Shown here one piece after another: positions 1-5,702 of a stretch of 5,814 bases of DNA. This DNA is from an uncultured Collinsella sp. (lineage in GTDB: Bacteria > Actinomycetota > Coriobacteriia > Coriobacteriales > Coriobacteriaceae). How positions within the stretch are numbered: the stretch's first letter is position 1; each line of letters opens with the position of its first letter. Made by a program: the position numbers and the translations under genes. The notes under the pieces were generated by a model that was not told where the DNA came from, ran no database searches, and was given only the letters and a program-made list of their open reading frames with translations. The DNA lies in contig CAUDZT010000088.1 of the NCBI GenBank assembly GCA_958453935.1, forward strand, positions 1 to 5,814, in the 5' to 3' direction.

Positions 1-503
1 GGCTCGCTCACGGTAAGGTCCGCTGCGGTGACACCGTCGGCCAAAACATTATTGGCCCAGTAGTGTGGGGCCTCCATGTCGAACCCGGGCACGCTTTGCC
101 GCAGGTAATCGGTCGTGGTCGCTTCGAGCTTCATCAGGTCGCCCAGGCAGGCGTCGACGGGTGTGTCCGCCAAAATGATGGCGAGCAGCTGGGCATCGAC
201 CGCCAGCGCATCGACGCGAACGATCTTGAGCAGCTCATCGCGCATATCGTCGAACAGGCGATTGCGCGTCTGCTCGAACTCCTCGTCGCTGCCCATGTCC
301 TCGATGCGATGGAGCTCGTCGAGCAGGTGGCGATGAACACCGGCATAGGACAGCAGCGCCTGGGCATGCTCGGACTGCGCATACTTTTGGGGATTCGCGC
401 TCATGTCGTTATGGACAAGCTCGCGTGCTGCATCGGTGAGCTCGGGGTGCGACGCCAGATAGGTGCGCTCCAAGTAGGCGGGGATGTAGACGCTCGGATC
501 CAT
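1..503 (-). CDS. Hypothetical protein, N-terminal part (runs off the left edge)
   Basis: The reading frame begins at ATG 503-501 and stays open to the window edge, giving 167 codons with no stop, so the C-terminus is missing. The protein begins MDPSVYIPAYLERTYLASHP and is rich in Glu, Asp, Leu and Ala, as expected for a soluble, mostly helical protein. I see no signal peptide, membrane segment or catalytic motif, and I do not recognise the family. A good ribosome site (GGAGGGG, 511-517, seven bases before ATG) lies inside the end of the upstream gene. The stop of that gene and this ATG overlap by one base (TAATG), which points to translational coupling and to a shared pathway or complex. Strand and start are well supported; function is unknown. 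Confidence 0.8.
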   Translation of the reverse strand, partial: MDPSVYIPAYLERTYLASHPELTDAARELVHNDMSANPQKYAQSEHAQALLSYAGVHRHLLDELHRIEDMGSDEEFEQTRNRLFDDMRDELLKIVRVDALAVDAQLLAIILADTPVDACLGDLMKLEATTTDYLRQSVPGFDMEAPHYWANNVLADGVTAADLTVSE

Positions 504-1579
504 TAGAGGTCCCCTCCCTTAAATGGAAGCCCCTGCTCGGCTGCGCGCAGGATGCGCTCGTCGATCTGGGAACGCACGATGTCGTTGGTGGCGACCCAGG
601 CGGCAAAGCTGGCGTTGTCGGGAGCGCCCAGGCCCTCCTGCAGTACCGGCGTCGCCTCGGACAGCGCAAGGACAAGCTCGTCGGTGGAGCCCACGTCCAC
701 GTTGACGCGGGCATAGACGCCATCGGGAAACTCGGTTTGGAAGTAGAGCGCCTCGGCCGCATGCGGACACGAGCGCGCAAGGATACGCAGGTAGTGCTCG
801 GCGCCCTCGTAGTCCAGCTCGCGCCAGGCTGCGCTCATCAGTGCGATGAGCGTCCACGGGTCCAAGTCGCGCTCCGGATCTTTGGGGCGGCGGCGCAGCG
901 GGGTATTCGCGAGATAGGGTACGGAGTGGGCGGAGCGAAATCTTTTGAGCTCCTCGGCGGGGTATTCGAGCTTTGCCATGGCGAGCATCGCGGTGTGGCG
1001 GACGCCGGCCGGATCGTTGGGGGCAAAGTCGAGGCTGCGGTTTGCGGCTTCGAGCGACATGCGATAGCGGCCGCTAATGAGGGCGCGCGACGCAAGGGCG
1101 GCAAGCCAGCGCAGGTAGGGGCGGCGCATAAGGTCGCCAGCGGCCTCGCGCTCGTAGGGGTCCTGCGCCGAGGCGATTTTGAGTGCCAGGTCGTGCTCGA
1201 CTTCATCGCGCTTAGATACCAAGTACTGTACGTACTCCTCGTTGGAGTTGGCGGTGAGGGCGGTCAGCATGCGCTGGGCGTCCCAGTTGGTGGGGTCGAG
1301 CGCGGCTGCCTCGCGAAGCATGTTCTCGGCAGCGCCCTCTTCTTGCTCTGCCTGGGTATCGTCAGGGATAAAGGGAATGCGGTAGTCGACAGCCTCGACC
1401 ACCTTGGCAATGAGATGCCCGGCGCGGTCACGGTCGTGCACGATGAGCGGCGCGGGGTTGCGGGTGAATTGTTCCATCAGACGTTCTACGGCGGTGCCGT
1501 CGGTGAGCGGGATATTGTCGCGGCGCAAGGCCTCAAGAACGAGGCGATGGCAATCCTCTTGAATGGGATCGAATGCCAT
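503..1579 (-). CDS. TPR-like helical protein of unknown function
   Basis: The product is 358 aa, beginning MAFDPIQEDC. Helical segments with TPR-like spacing are visible near residues 83-97 (AENMLREAAALDPTN), 159-190 (GRYRMSLEAANRSLDFAPND) and 241-275 (around DYEGAEHYLRILARSCP). The A..ALxxxP signature is typical of tetratricopeptide repeats, which usually act as protein-protein scaffolds. There is no signal peptide or membrane helix, so it is probably cytoplasmic. I chose ATG 1579 because AAAGGAGG sits four bases upstream. An in-frame TTG at 1609 would add ten residues that are encoded across that ribosome site. It forms an overlapping pair with the next minus-strand gene. A repeat scaffold role is inference, and I cannot name a partner or family. 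Confidence 0.83.
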   Translation of the reverse strand: MAFDPIQEDCHRLVLEALRRDNIPLTDGTAVERLMEQFTRNPAPLIVHDRDRAGHLIAKVVEAVDYRIPFIPDDTQAEQEEGAAENMLREAAALDPTNWDAQRMLTALTANSNEEYVQYLVSKRDEVEHDLALKIASAQDPYEREAAGDLMRRPYLRWLAALASRALISGRYRMSLEAANRSLDFAPNDPAGVRHTAMLAMAKLEYPAEELKRFRSAHSVPYLANTPLRRRPKDPERDLDPWTLIALMSAAWRELDYEGAEHYLRILARSCPHAAEALYFQTEFPDGVYARVNVDVGSTDELVLALSEATPVLQEGLGAPDNASFAAWVATNDIVRSQIDERILRAAEQGLPFKGGDL

Positions 1580-1583
1580 GGGG

Positions 1584-1591
1584 CCTCCTTT
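1584..1591 (-). promoter_or_regulatory. Ribosome binding site of the TPR-like gene
   Basis: On the minus strand this reads AAAGGAGG, a near-perfect Shine-Dalgarno, four bases before ATG 1579-1577. It decides the start: the upstream in-frame TTG at 1609 has no comparable site and would place this motif inside the coding sequence. Confidence 0.8.
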
Positions 1592-1616
1592 GCTGCGGTT
1601 AGGGTTCAAATGTCTC

Positions 1617-1622
1617 TATATA
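1617..1622 (-). promoter_or_regulatory. Possible -10 box for the TPR-like gene
   Basis: TATATA on the minus strand lies 37 bases upstream of the chosen ATG and would give a leader of about 30 nt. No good -35 hexamer is found 16-18 bases further upstream (best guess CACATG near 1640-1645). An imperfect palindrome at 1641-1665 covers that position, so the promoter might be activator-dependent or repressed there. This rests on a short AT-rich match only. Confidence 0.3.
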
Positions 1623-1936
1623 AGCTTCTAGTTTACCCGCATGTGGCACACCGGGGGTGCCGCACTTGGACTTGCACCTTTGCACCACGAAGACGGATGT
1701 CGCACAAATGTCGACACCTTGGACGACCGAGTGGTATCACGGTGCCGCAAACGGTCGATTTTTGGCGGCGAACGGGGCGCATTTTGGAGGGGCACCGTCC
1801 TGCCCGGGATATGTGGTCAACCTTGATAAAACGTTTGCCCAGCTTGGGAGTATGAATGCCCCACAAGGGTCTTCAGGGATAGAAAAAACGTTTCATCATT
1901 GTCGGCTTTAGGTGAATAACTGACCAACCAGAACGG

Positions 1937-1942
1937 TAAAAT
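1937..1942 (+). promoter_or_regulatory. Possible -10 box for the alcohol dehydrogenase gene
   Basis: TAAAAT matches the TATAAT consensus at five of six positions. The best -35 (TGAATA, 1913-1918, 18-bp spacer) matches TTGACA at only three of six. If used, transcription would begin near 1949, right at the first base of the hairpin 1949-1974, giving a leader of about 130 nt with two stem-loops. An alternative AT-rich box (TTATAT, 2037-2042) overlaps the second hairpin and lacks any -35. Confidence 0.3.
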
Positions 1943-1948
1943 AGTGTT

Positions 1949-1974
1949 TGTCTGAGCGTTGAGACGTTTAGACA
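1949..1974 (+). repeat. Stem-loop in the alcohol dehydrogenase leader
   Basis: TGTCTGAGCG (1949-1958) and CGTTTAGACA (1965-1974) are inverted repeats separated by TTGAGA. As DNA, 8 of 10 positions pair. As RNA from the plus strand the two exceptions become G-U wobbles, so all ten positions can pair around a 6-nt loop. That wobble pattern favours a structured transcript over a protein-binding palindrome. No T-run follows, so it is not an intrinsic terminator. Confidence 0.5.
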
Positions 1975-2012
1975 TCGCGCATTGTCATCGCCGGCAACGC
2001 GCAAAACGGTCC

Positions 2013-2039
2013 TAACGGAGCCAATTGGGTGCTCCGTTA
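2013..2039 (+). repeat. Perfect 9-bp inverted repeat upstream of the alcohol dehydrogenase gene
   Basis: TAACGGAGC (2013-2021) and GCTCCGTTA (2031-2039) are perfect reverse complements around the 9-nt loop CAATTGGGT. It ends 40 bases before the ATG. It is followed by TATACACAAG rather than a T-run, so a normal terminator is unlikely. It could be a leader hairpin that stabilises or attenuates the transcript, or a regulator's operator. It does not match the Rex redox-repressor operator (TTGTGAA-type) as I know it. Confidence 0.6.
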
Positions 2040-2067
2040 TATACACAAGTCTAAGAGGGGCTTGTTT

Positions 2068-2073
2068 AGGAGG
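2068..2073 (+). promoter_or_regulatory. Ribosome binding site of the alcohol dehydrogenase gene
   Basis: AGGAGG, six bases before ATG 2080, is an ideal Shine-Dalgarno. It fixes the start at MGRFTNPRDL and rules out the in-frame GTG at 2029, which would begin translation inside the hairpin 2013-2039 and add residues not expected for the family. Confidence 0.85.
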
Positions 2074-2079
2074 CACAGT

Positions 2080-3303
2080 ATGGGACGTTTTACCAATCCT
2101 CGCGATCTGTACTTTGGTGAGGGCGCTCGCCACGAGGTGAAGAACCTCAAGGGCAAGAAGGCCATCATCGTTTCTGGCGGCAGCTCTATGCGCCGTGGCG
2201 GGTTCTTGCAGGACGTTGAGGCCGACCTTAAGGAAGGCGGTTTCGAGGTCAAGCTGTTCGAGGGCGTCGAGTCCGATCCGTCCATCGAGACGGTCATGAA
2301 GGGCGCCGAGGCCATGCGCGAGTTCGAGCCCGACTGGATTATCGCCATCGGCGGCGGCTCGCCCATCGATGCCGCTAAGGCCATGTGGGTCTTCTACGAG
2401 TATCCCGAGGAGTCCTTCGATAACATCATCCAGCCGTTCAGCTTCCCTGAGCTGCGTCAGAAGGCTCACTTCTGCGCCATCTCCTCTACCTCCGGTACCG
2501 CTACCGAGGTTACCGCCTTCTCCGTCATCACCGACTACGCCAAGGGCATCAAGTACCCGCTGGCCGACTTCAACATCACCCCTGATGTCGCCATCGTCGA
2601 CCCCGAGCTCACCTACACCATGCCCGCCAAGCTGTGCGCTCACACCGGCATGGACGCTCTGACCCACTGCATGGAGGCCTACGTTTCCACCTTCGCCTCT
2701 ATGTTCACCGACGCCAACGCCCTGCACGGCATCCGCGAGATCGTCGAGTGGCTGCCCAAGTCCTATGCTGGCGACCATGAGGCCCGTCAGCACATGCACG
2801 AGGCTCAGTGCATCGCCGGTATCGCCTTCTCCTCGGGCCTGCTCGGCATCGTTCACTCCATGGCTCACAAGACCGGTGCTGCCTTCGAGAACGGCCACAT
2901 CATCCACGGTGCTGCTAACGCTATGTACCTGGGCAAGGTCATCCAGTGGAACTCCAAGGATCCCCGTGCTGCCGAGCGTTACGCTTACGTGGCCAAGGAG
3001 ATCCTGCACCTTCCCGGCGAGACCAACGAGGAGCTTATCGCTGCGCTCGTCCAGAAGATCCGCGACCTCAACGACCAGCTCAACATTCCGCAGTCCATCA
3101 AGGATTACGCGAATGGTGGCGTGAAGGTCGACGCCGAGAACCCGCAGATGGTTTCCGAGGAGGAGTTCCTCGCCAAGCTCCCCGAGATCGCCGCGAACGC
3201 CGAGCAGGACGCCTGCACGCCCGAGAACCCGCGTGAGACCAAGGCTGCCGACTTCGAGAAGATTCTCAAGGCCTGCTACTACGACACCGACATCGATTTC
3301 TAA
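2080..3303 (+). CDS. Iron-containing alcohol dehydrogenase, AdhE C-terminal type
   Basis: This 407-aa cytoplasmic enzyme should interconvert an aldehyde and its primary alcohol with NAD(P)H, probably reducing acetaldehyde or a similar aldehyde to recycle NADH in fermentation. The N-terminal dinucleotide domain carries GGGSPIDAAK (91-100) and the SSTSGTATEVT segment (135-145). Expected Fe2+ ligands are all present: Asp192 and His196 in GMDALTH, His259 in VHSMAH, and His276 in HGAANA; His263 matches the conserved active-site histidine. The PLADFNITPDVAIVD stretch and the C-terminal DACTPENPR (377-385) resemble the alcohol dehydrogenase half of AdhE, but no aldehyde dehydrogenase half precedes it. 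Codons are strongly biased to C-ending and GCT/CGT/TCC types, suggesting high expression. It is followed by a strong terminator. The family call is secure; the exact substrate is not. Confidence 0.93.
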   Translation: MGRFTNPRDLYFGEGARHEVKNLKGKKAIIVSGGSSMRRGGFLQDVEADLKEGGFEVKLFEGVESDPSIETVMKGAEAMREFEPDWIIAIGGGSPIDAAKAMWVFYEYPEESFDNIIQPFSFPELRQKAHFCAISSTSGTATEVTAFSVITDYAKGIKYPLADFNITPDVAIVDPELTYTMPAKLCAHTGMDALTHCMEAYVSTFASMFTDANALHGIREIVEWLPKSYAGDHEARQHMHEAQCIAGIAFSSGLLGIVHSMAHKTGAAFENGHIIHGAANAMYLGKVIQWNSKDPRAAERYAYVAKEILHLPGETNEELIAALVQKIRDLNDQLNIPQSIKDYANGGVKVDAENPQMVSEEEFLAKLPEIAANAEQDACTPENPRETKAADFEKILKACYYDTDIDF

Positions 3304-3324
3304 TCGACTCTTGTTATCGTAACG

Positions 3325-3370
3325 AGGGGCTCCGCACGTATCTGTACGGAGCCCCTTTCTTTTTTCTTTT
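3325..3370 (+). terminator. Strong intrinsic terminator after the alcohol dehydrogenase gene
   Basis: A perfect 10-bp GC-rich stem (AGGGGCTCCG 3325-3334, CGGAGCCCCT 3347-3356) with a 12-nt loop runs into a 15-base tract with 13 T (3356-3370). It works in the plus direction only; the other side has no T-run. It ends 16 bases before the gldA start codon. Confidence 0.93.
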
Positions 3371-3386
3371 AGAGAATGGGATAGTT

Positions 3387-4487
3387 ATGGCTGCAATTTT
3401 CAATAGCCCCAGCAAGTACATCCAGGGTCCGGACGAGCTCGCCAAGCTCGGCTCCTATGTCGAGCCGCTCGGCGCTAAGGCCCTCGTCATCGTGACGCCT
3501 TCGGGCAAGAAGCGCGTCGGTGCCAAGATCGAGGGCGGTTTTGCCGAGGCTAAGGCCGAGCTGCTGTTTGAGGACTTTAACGGCGAGTGCTCCAAGGGCG
3601 AGGTCGATCGCCTGGTTGCGCTCGCTCGCGACAACGGTTGCGACATCATCGTCGGCGTCGGTGGCGGCAAGATCCTCGACACCGCGAAGGCCGTCGCCTA
3701 TTACCTGGAGTCCCCGGTTATCATTTGCCCCACCATTGCTTCGACCGATGCCCCGTGTTCGGCACTTTCGGTGCTCTACACCGACGATGGCCAGTTCGAT
3801 AAATATCTCTTCCTTAAGGCAAACCCCAACATTGTTCTGATGGATACGACGGTTATCGCGGCGAGCCCGGTGCGCCTGACGGTTTCCGGTATGGGCGATG
3901 CGCTCGCAACCTACTTTGAGGCCCAGGCGACGCATGATGCCGACGGTGGCACCTGCGCTGGCGGCAAGGGCGGCATGGCCGGTCTGGCGCTCGCCAAGCT
4001 CTGCTACGAGACGCTTATGGCCGATGGCGTCAAGGCCAAGGTCGCGCTGGAGAAGGGTGCGCTCACGCCTGCAGTCGAGCATATCATCGAGGCCAATACG
4101 CTGCTTTCGGGCATTGGCTTTGAGAGCTCGGGCCTTGCTGCTGCTCATGCCATCCACAATGGCCTGACGATGCTGCCCGAGTGCCACGGCATGTATCACG
4201 GCGAGAAGGTCGCCTTTGGCACCATCGTTCAGCTGGTACTCGAGGATGCTCCGACTGAGAAACTCGAGGAAGTCTTGGGCTTCTGCATTGAGCTGGGCCT
4301 GCCGGTCACGATGAAGGAACTTGGCGTTGCCGAGCTTACGCGCGAACAGGCCATGATTGTTGCCGAGGCCGCCTGCGCGCCCGATGACACCATGTGCAAT
4401 ATGCCGTTTGAGGTGACGCCCGAGATGGTCGCAAACGCCATCCTGGGTGCCGACGCGCTGGGACACTACTATCTCATGGATGAGTAA
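3387..4487 (+). CDS. gldA: Glycerol dehydrogenase
   Basis: This 366-aa enzyme (E. coli GldA is 367 aa) oxidises glycerol to dihydroxyacetone with NAD+ using a bound Zn2+, feeding glycerol into glycolysis after dihydroxyacetone phosphorylation. Such enzymes also act on related diols and on hydroxyacetone in reverse. The start MAAIFNSPSKYIQGPDEL is typical of the family. The nucleotide-binding GVGGGKILDTAK lies at 90-101 and the substrate loop PTIASTDAPCSALSV at 115-129, with Asp121. Metal ligands are Asp171 (GMGDALATYFEA), His254 (AHAIHNG) and His271 (YHGEKVAFG), at the same numbers as in E. coli. The C-terminal NMPFEVTPEMV helix region is intact. The ribosome site is weak (GGGA, five bases before ATG). 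The gene sits just behind a strong terminator and has its own terminator after it, so it may depend on read-through. Confidence 0.96.
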   Translation: MAAIFNSPSKYIQGPDELAKLGSYVEPLGAKALVIVTPSGKKRVGAKIEGGFAEAKAELLFEDFNGECSKGEVDRLVALARDNGCDIIVGVGGGKILDTAKAVAYYLESPVIICPTIASTDAPCSALSVLYTDDGQFDKYLFLKANPNIVLMDTTVIAASPVRLTVSGMGDALATYFEAQATHDADGGTCAGGKGGMAGLALAKLCYETLMADGVKAKVALEKGALTPAVEHIIEANTLLSGIGFESSGLAAAHAIHNGLTMLPECHGMYHGEKVAFGTIVQLVLEDAPTEKLEEVLGFCIELGLPVTMKELGVAELTREQAMIVAEAACAPDDTMCNMPFEVTPEMVANAILGADALGHYYLMDE

Positions 4488-4499
4488 ATCAAGCTAAGG

Positions 4500-4535
4500 A
4501 AGGGGCAAAGCCAGCAGACGGCTTTGCCCCTTTTT
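4500..4535 (+). terminator. Strong intrinsic terminator after gldA
   Basis: AAGGGGCAAAGCC (4500-4512) pairs perfectly with GGCTTTGCCCCTT (4520-4532), a 13-bp stem with the 7-nt loop AGCAGAC, running into TTTTT (4531-4535). It starts 12 bases after the gldA stop. The large palindrome begins four bases after its T-run. Confidence 0.94.
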
Positions 4536-4539
4536 GCTA

Positions 4540-4604
4540 TGGTGCAAACTAACCTGACCCCATCGCACCAAGTTGGTGCAAAGGGGTCAGGTTACTTTGC
4601 ACCA
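4540..4604. repeat. 65-bp near-perfect palindrome, REP-like element
   Basis: The arms 4541-4561 and 4583-4603 are reverse complements at 20 of 21 positions (C-C mismatch at 4549/4595), and T4540/A4604 extends the pairing. The centre GCACCAA-G-TTGGTGC (4565-4579) is itself a perfect 7-bp palindrome, so almost the whole element folds on itself with mismatches only at 4562/4582 and 4564/4580. The arms contain AACCTGACCCC / GGGGTCAGGTT and the outer GGTGCAAA / TTTGCACC; GGTGCAAA also recurs at 4575-4582. From memory, GGGGTCAGGT-type palindromes are dispersed repeats moved by REP-associated Y1 transposases (RAYT). No transposase is in this window. A regulatory or terminator-like role is the alternative. 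Confidence 0.8.
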
Positions 4605-4634
4605 ATCGTTGTTTGATGAAGGGCGGATTCTCGT

Positions 4635-5702
4635 ATGGCGCTTCCTATGGTTTACGGCGGTCCCGGCCGGTATGTTCAGGGGCCGGGCGAACTTTCGCGT
4701 CAGGGCAGGTATTTGTCATGGTTGGGCTGCGCTGCCTATGTCTTGTTTGACCAGGGCACCGAGGATCGGCTGTGCAGGCAGATCGTCGATGGATTTCTGG
4801 ATGAAGATCTAAGCGAGCCGTTCTTTAAGATTTACAACGGTCCGTGTACGGAAGATGCCGTTGTCGAAATGGCCAAGGAAGCCCAGGCCGAGTATTGCGA
4901 CATGGTGGTGGGCATTGGCGGCGGCAAGATGCTCGATATCGCAAAGGCCGTTGCGTTTTATGCTGAGCTGCCGTTGTGTGTATGCCCCACGGCGGCTTCG
5001 ATGGACGGTCCGTGCAGCGCGATTTCGGTGCTGTATCACGAGGATGGGTCGTTCGATCGCTATCTGATGCTCGAGAAGAATCCGGACCTGGTCGTGGTCG
5101 ATACCAACGTGGTCGCGGCGGCCCCACTGCGTATGACGGTCGCTGGTATGGGCGATGCGCTGGCAACGTACTTCGAGGCGCGTTCGTGCGCCGCGGCGCA
5201 CGGCGCGAACGAGCACGGTGGCGCGCCGGGGCACTTGGCACTGGTCGCGGCACGTGCCTGCTACGACACGCTTATGGAATGCGGCGTCGCTGCCAAGCGC
5301 GACCTCAAGAAGGGTCGCATGTCACCAGCGGTTGAGCGCCTGATCGAGTGCAACATCCTGCTTTCGGGCGTTGGCTTTGAGAGCGGTGGCTTGGCGTTGG
5401 CGCATGCCATCGCCAACGGCCTGACGATTTTGCCCGAGTGCAAGGCTATGCACGGCGAGGCCGTGGCGTTTGGTCTGGTGGTCCAGCTTCGTCTGGAGCG
5501 TGCGCCCGAGCTTGAACAGGTGCTCGAGTTTTGTCAGCGCGTCGGTCTGCCGACGACGCTCGAGGAGCTGGGCCTTGGCGAGATTTCCGATGCCGACCTG
5601 ATGAGCGTTGCGGATGCGGCCTTTAGAAACGAACGCAATATGGCCAACGAGCAGGCCAAGGTGACCAAGCAAAAGCTCGTCGAGCTCATGCGCGAGGCAT
5701 AG
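4635..5702 (+). CDS. GldA-family dehydrogenase paralogue, divergent
   Basis: This 355-aa protein parallels the neighbouring GldA along its length: YVQGPGEL at 13-20, GIGGGKMLDIAK at 93-104, PTAASMDGPCSAISV at 118-132, and metal ligands Asp174 (GMGDALATYFEA), His257 (LAHAIANG) and His273 (MHGEAVAFG). It is therefore probably an active, metal-dependent NAD(H) polyol or hydroxyketone oxidoreductase. Differences at the pocket are STDAP to SMDGP, AIHNG to AIANG, HGEK to HGEA, and one residue fewer between the two histidines. The C-terminus lacks the final helical segment (ends KQKLVELMREA), which makes it about 11 aa shorter. ATG 4635 is the first possible start after the in-frame stop at 4617, with AAGGG 12 bases upstream. 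It probably arose by tandem duplication and has diverged, so glycerol may not be its substrate. Hydroxyacetone or another diol is possible. Confidence 0.9.
   Translation: MALPMVYGGPGRYVQGPGELSRQGRYLSWLGCAAYVLFDQGTEDRLCRQIVDGFLDEDLSEPFFKIYNGPCTEDAVVEMAKEAQAEYCDMVVGIGGGKMLDIAKAVAFYAELPLCVCPTAASMDGPCSAISVLYHEDGSFDRYLMLEKNPDLVVVDTNVVAAAPLRMTVAGMGDALATYFEARSCAAAHGANEHGGAPGHLALVAARACYDTLMECGVAAKRDLKKGRMSPAVERLIECNILLSGVGFESGGLALAHAIANGLTILPECKAMHGEAVAFGLVVQLRLERAPELEQVLEFCQRVGLPTTLEELGLGEISDADLMSVADAAFRNERNMANEQAKVTKQKLVELMREA

Larger units (their letters stand above)
1580..2079. other. Divergent intergenic region, about 500 bp, no credible gene
   Basis: This region separates the minus-strand TPR-like gene from the plus-strand alcohol dehydrogenase gene. 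Short frames here lack ribosome sites and recognisable protein character. What it holds: an imperfect palindrome at 1641-1665, an 8-bp inverted repeat (ACGGTGCC 1739-1746, GGCACCGT 1791-1798), a 6-bp inverted repeat CGACCG/CGGTCG (1724-1729, 1752-1757), two copies of the palindromic octamer AAACGTTT (1828-1835, 1886-1893), a TAAAAT box at 1937-1942, and two hairpins at 1949-1974 and 2013-2039. It most likely carries promoters and regulator sites for both directions. No tRNA and no riboswitch class that I recognise is present. Confidence 0.6.

Noticed and set aside
1739..1798. 8-bp inverted repeat ACGGTGCC/GGCACCGT as a hairpin or riboswitch
   Set aside because: The 44-nt spacer forms no clear inner stem, and I recognise no riboswitch core. 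It is kept only as a note in the intergenic entry.
737..1855. Plus-strand open frame (372 codons) opposite the TPR-like gene
   Set aside because: There is no ribosome site or domain pattern. The minus-strand reading has AAAGGAGG, TPR-like helices and a coupled downstream gene.
1641..1911. Short open frames in the intergenic region
   Set aside because: They lack ribosome sites, have cysteine- and arginine-rich random composition, and overlap the inverted repeats.
2013..2039. Intrinsic terminator or Rex operator
   Set aside because: The stem is perfect but is followed by TATACACAAG without a T-run, and the sequence lacks the TTGTGAA-type half-sites of Rex.
1873..3009. Long minus-strand open frame (378 codons) opposite the alcohol dehydrogenase gene
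   Set aside because: It is an antisense shadow of a GC-rich, codon-biased gene. The product is a Gly/Val/Asp/Leu-rich string with no motif, and the plus strand has an unmistakable enzyme.
3369..4466. Long minus-strand open frame (365 codons) opposite gldA
   Set aside because: It mirrors gldA codon bias and starts inside the terminator region. There is no family character, while gldA on the other strand is certain.
4573..4812. Overlapping open frame at the start of the GldA paralogue
   Set aside because: It begins inside the palindrome and runs out of frame over a sequence that clearly encodes GldA-family motifs in the other frame.
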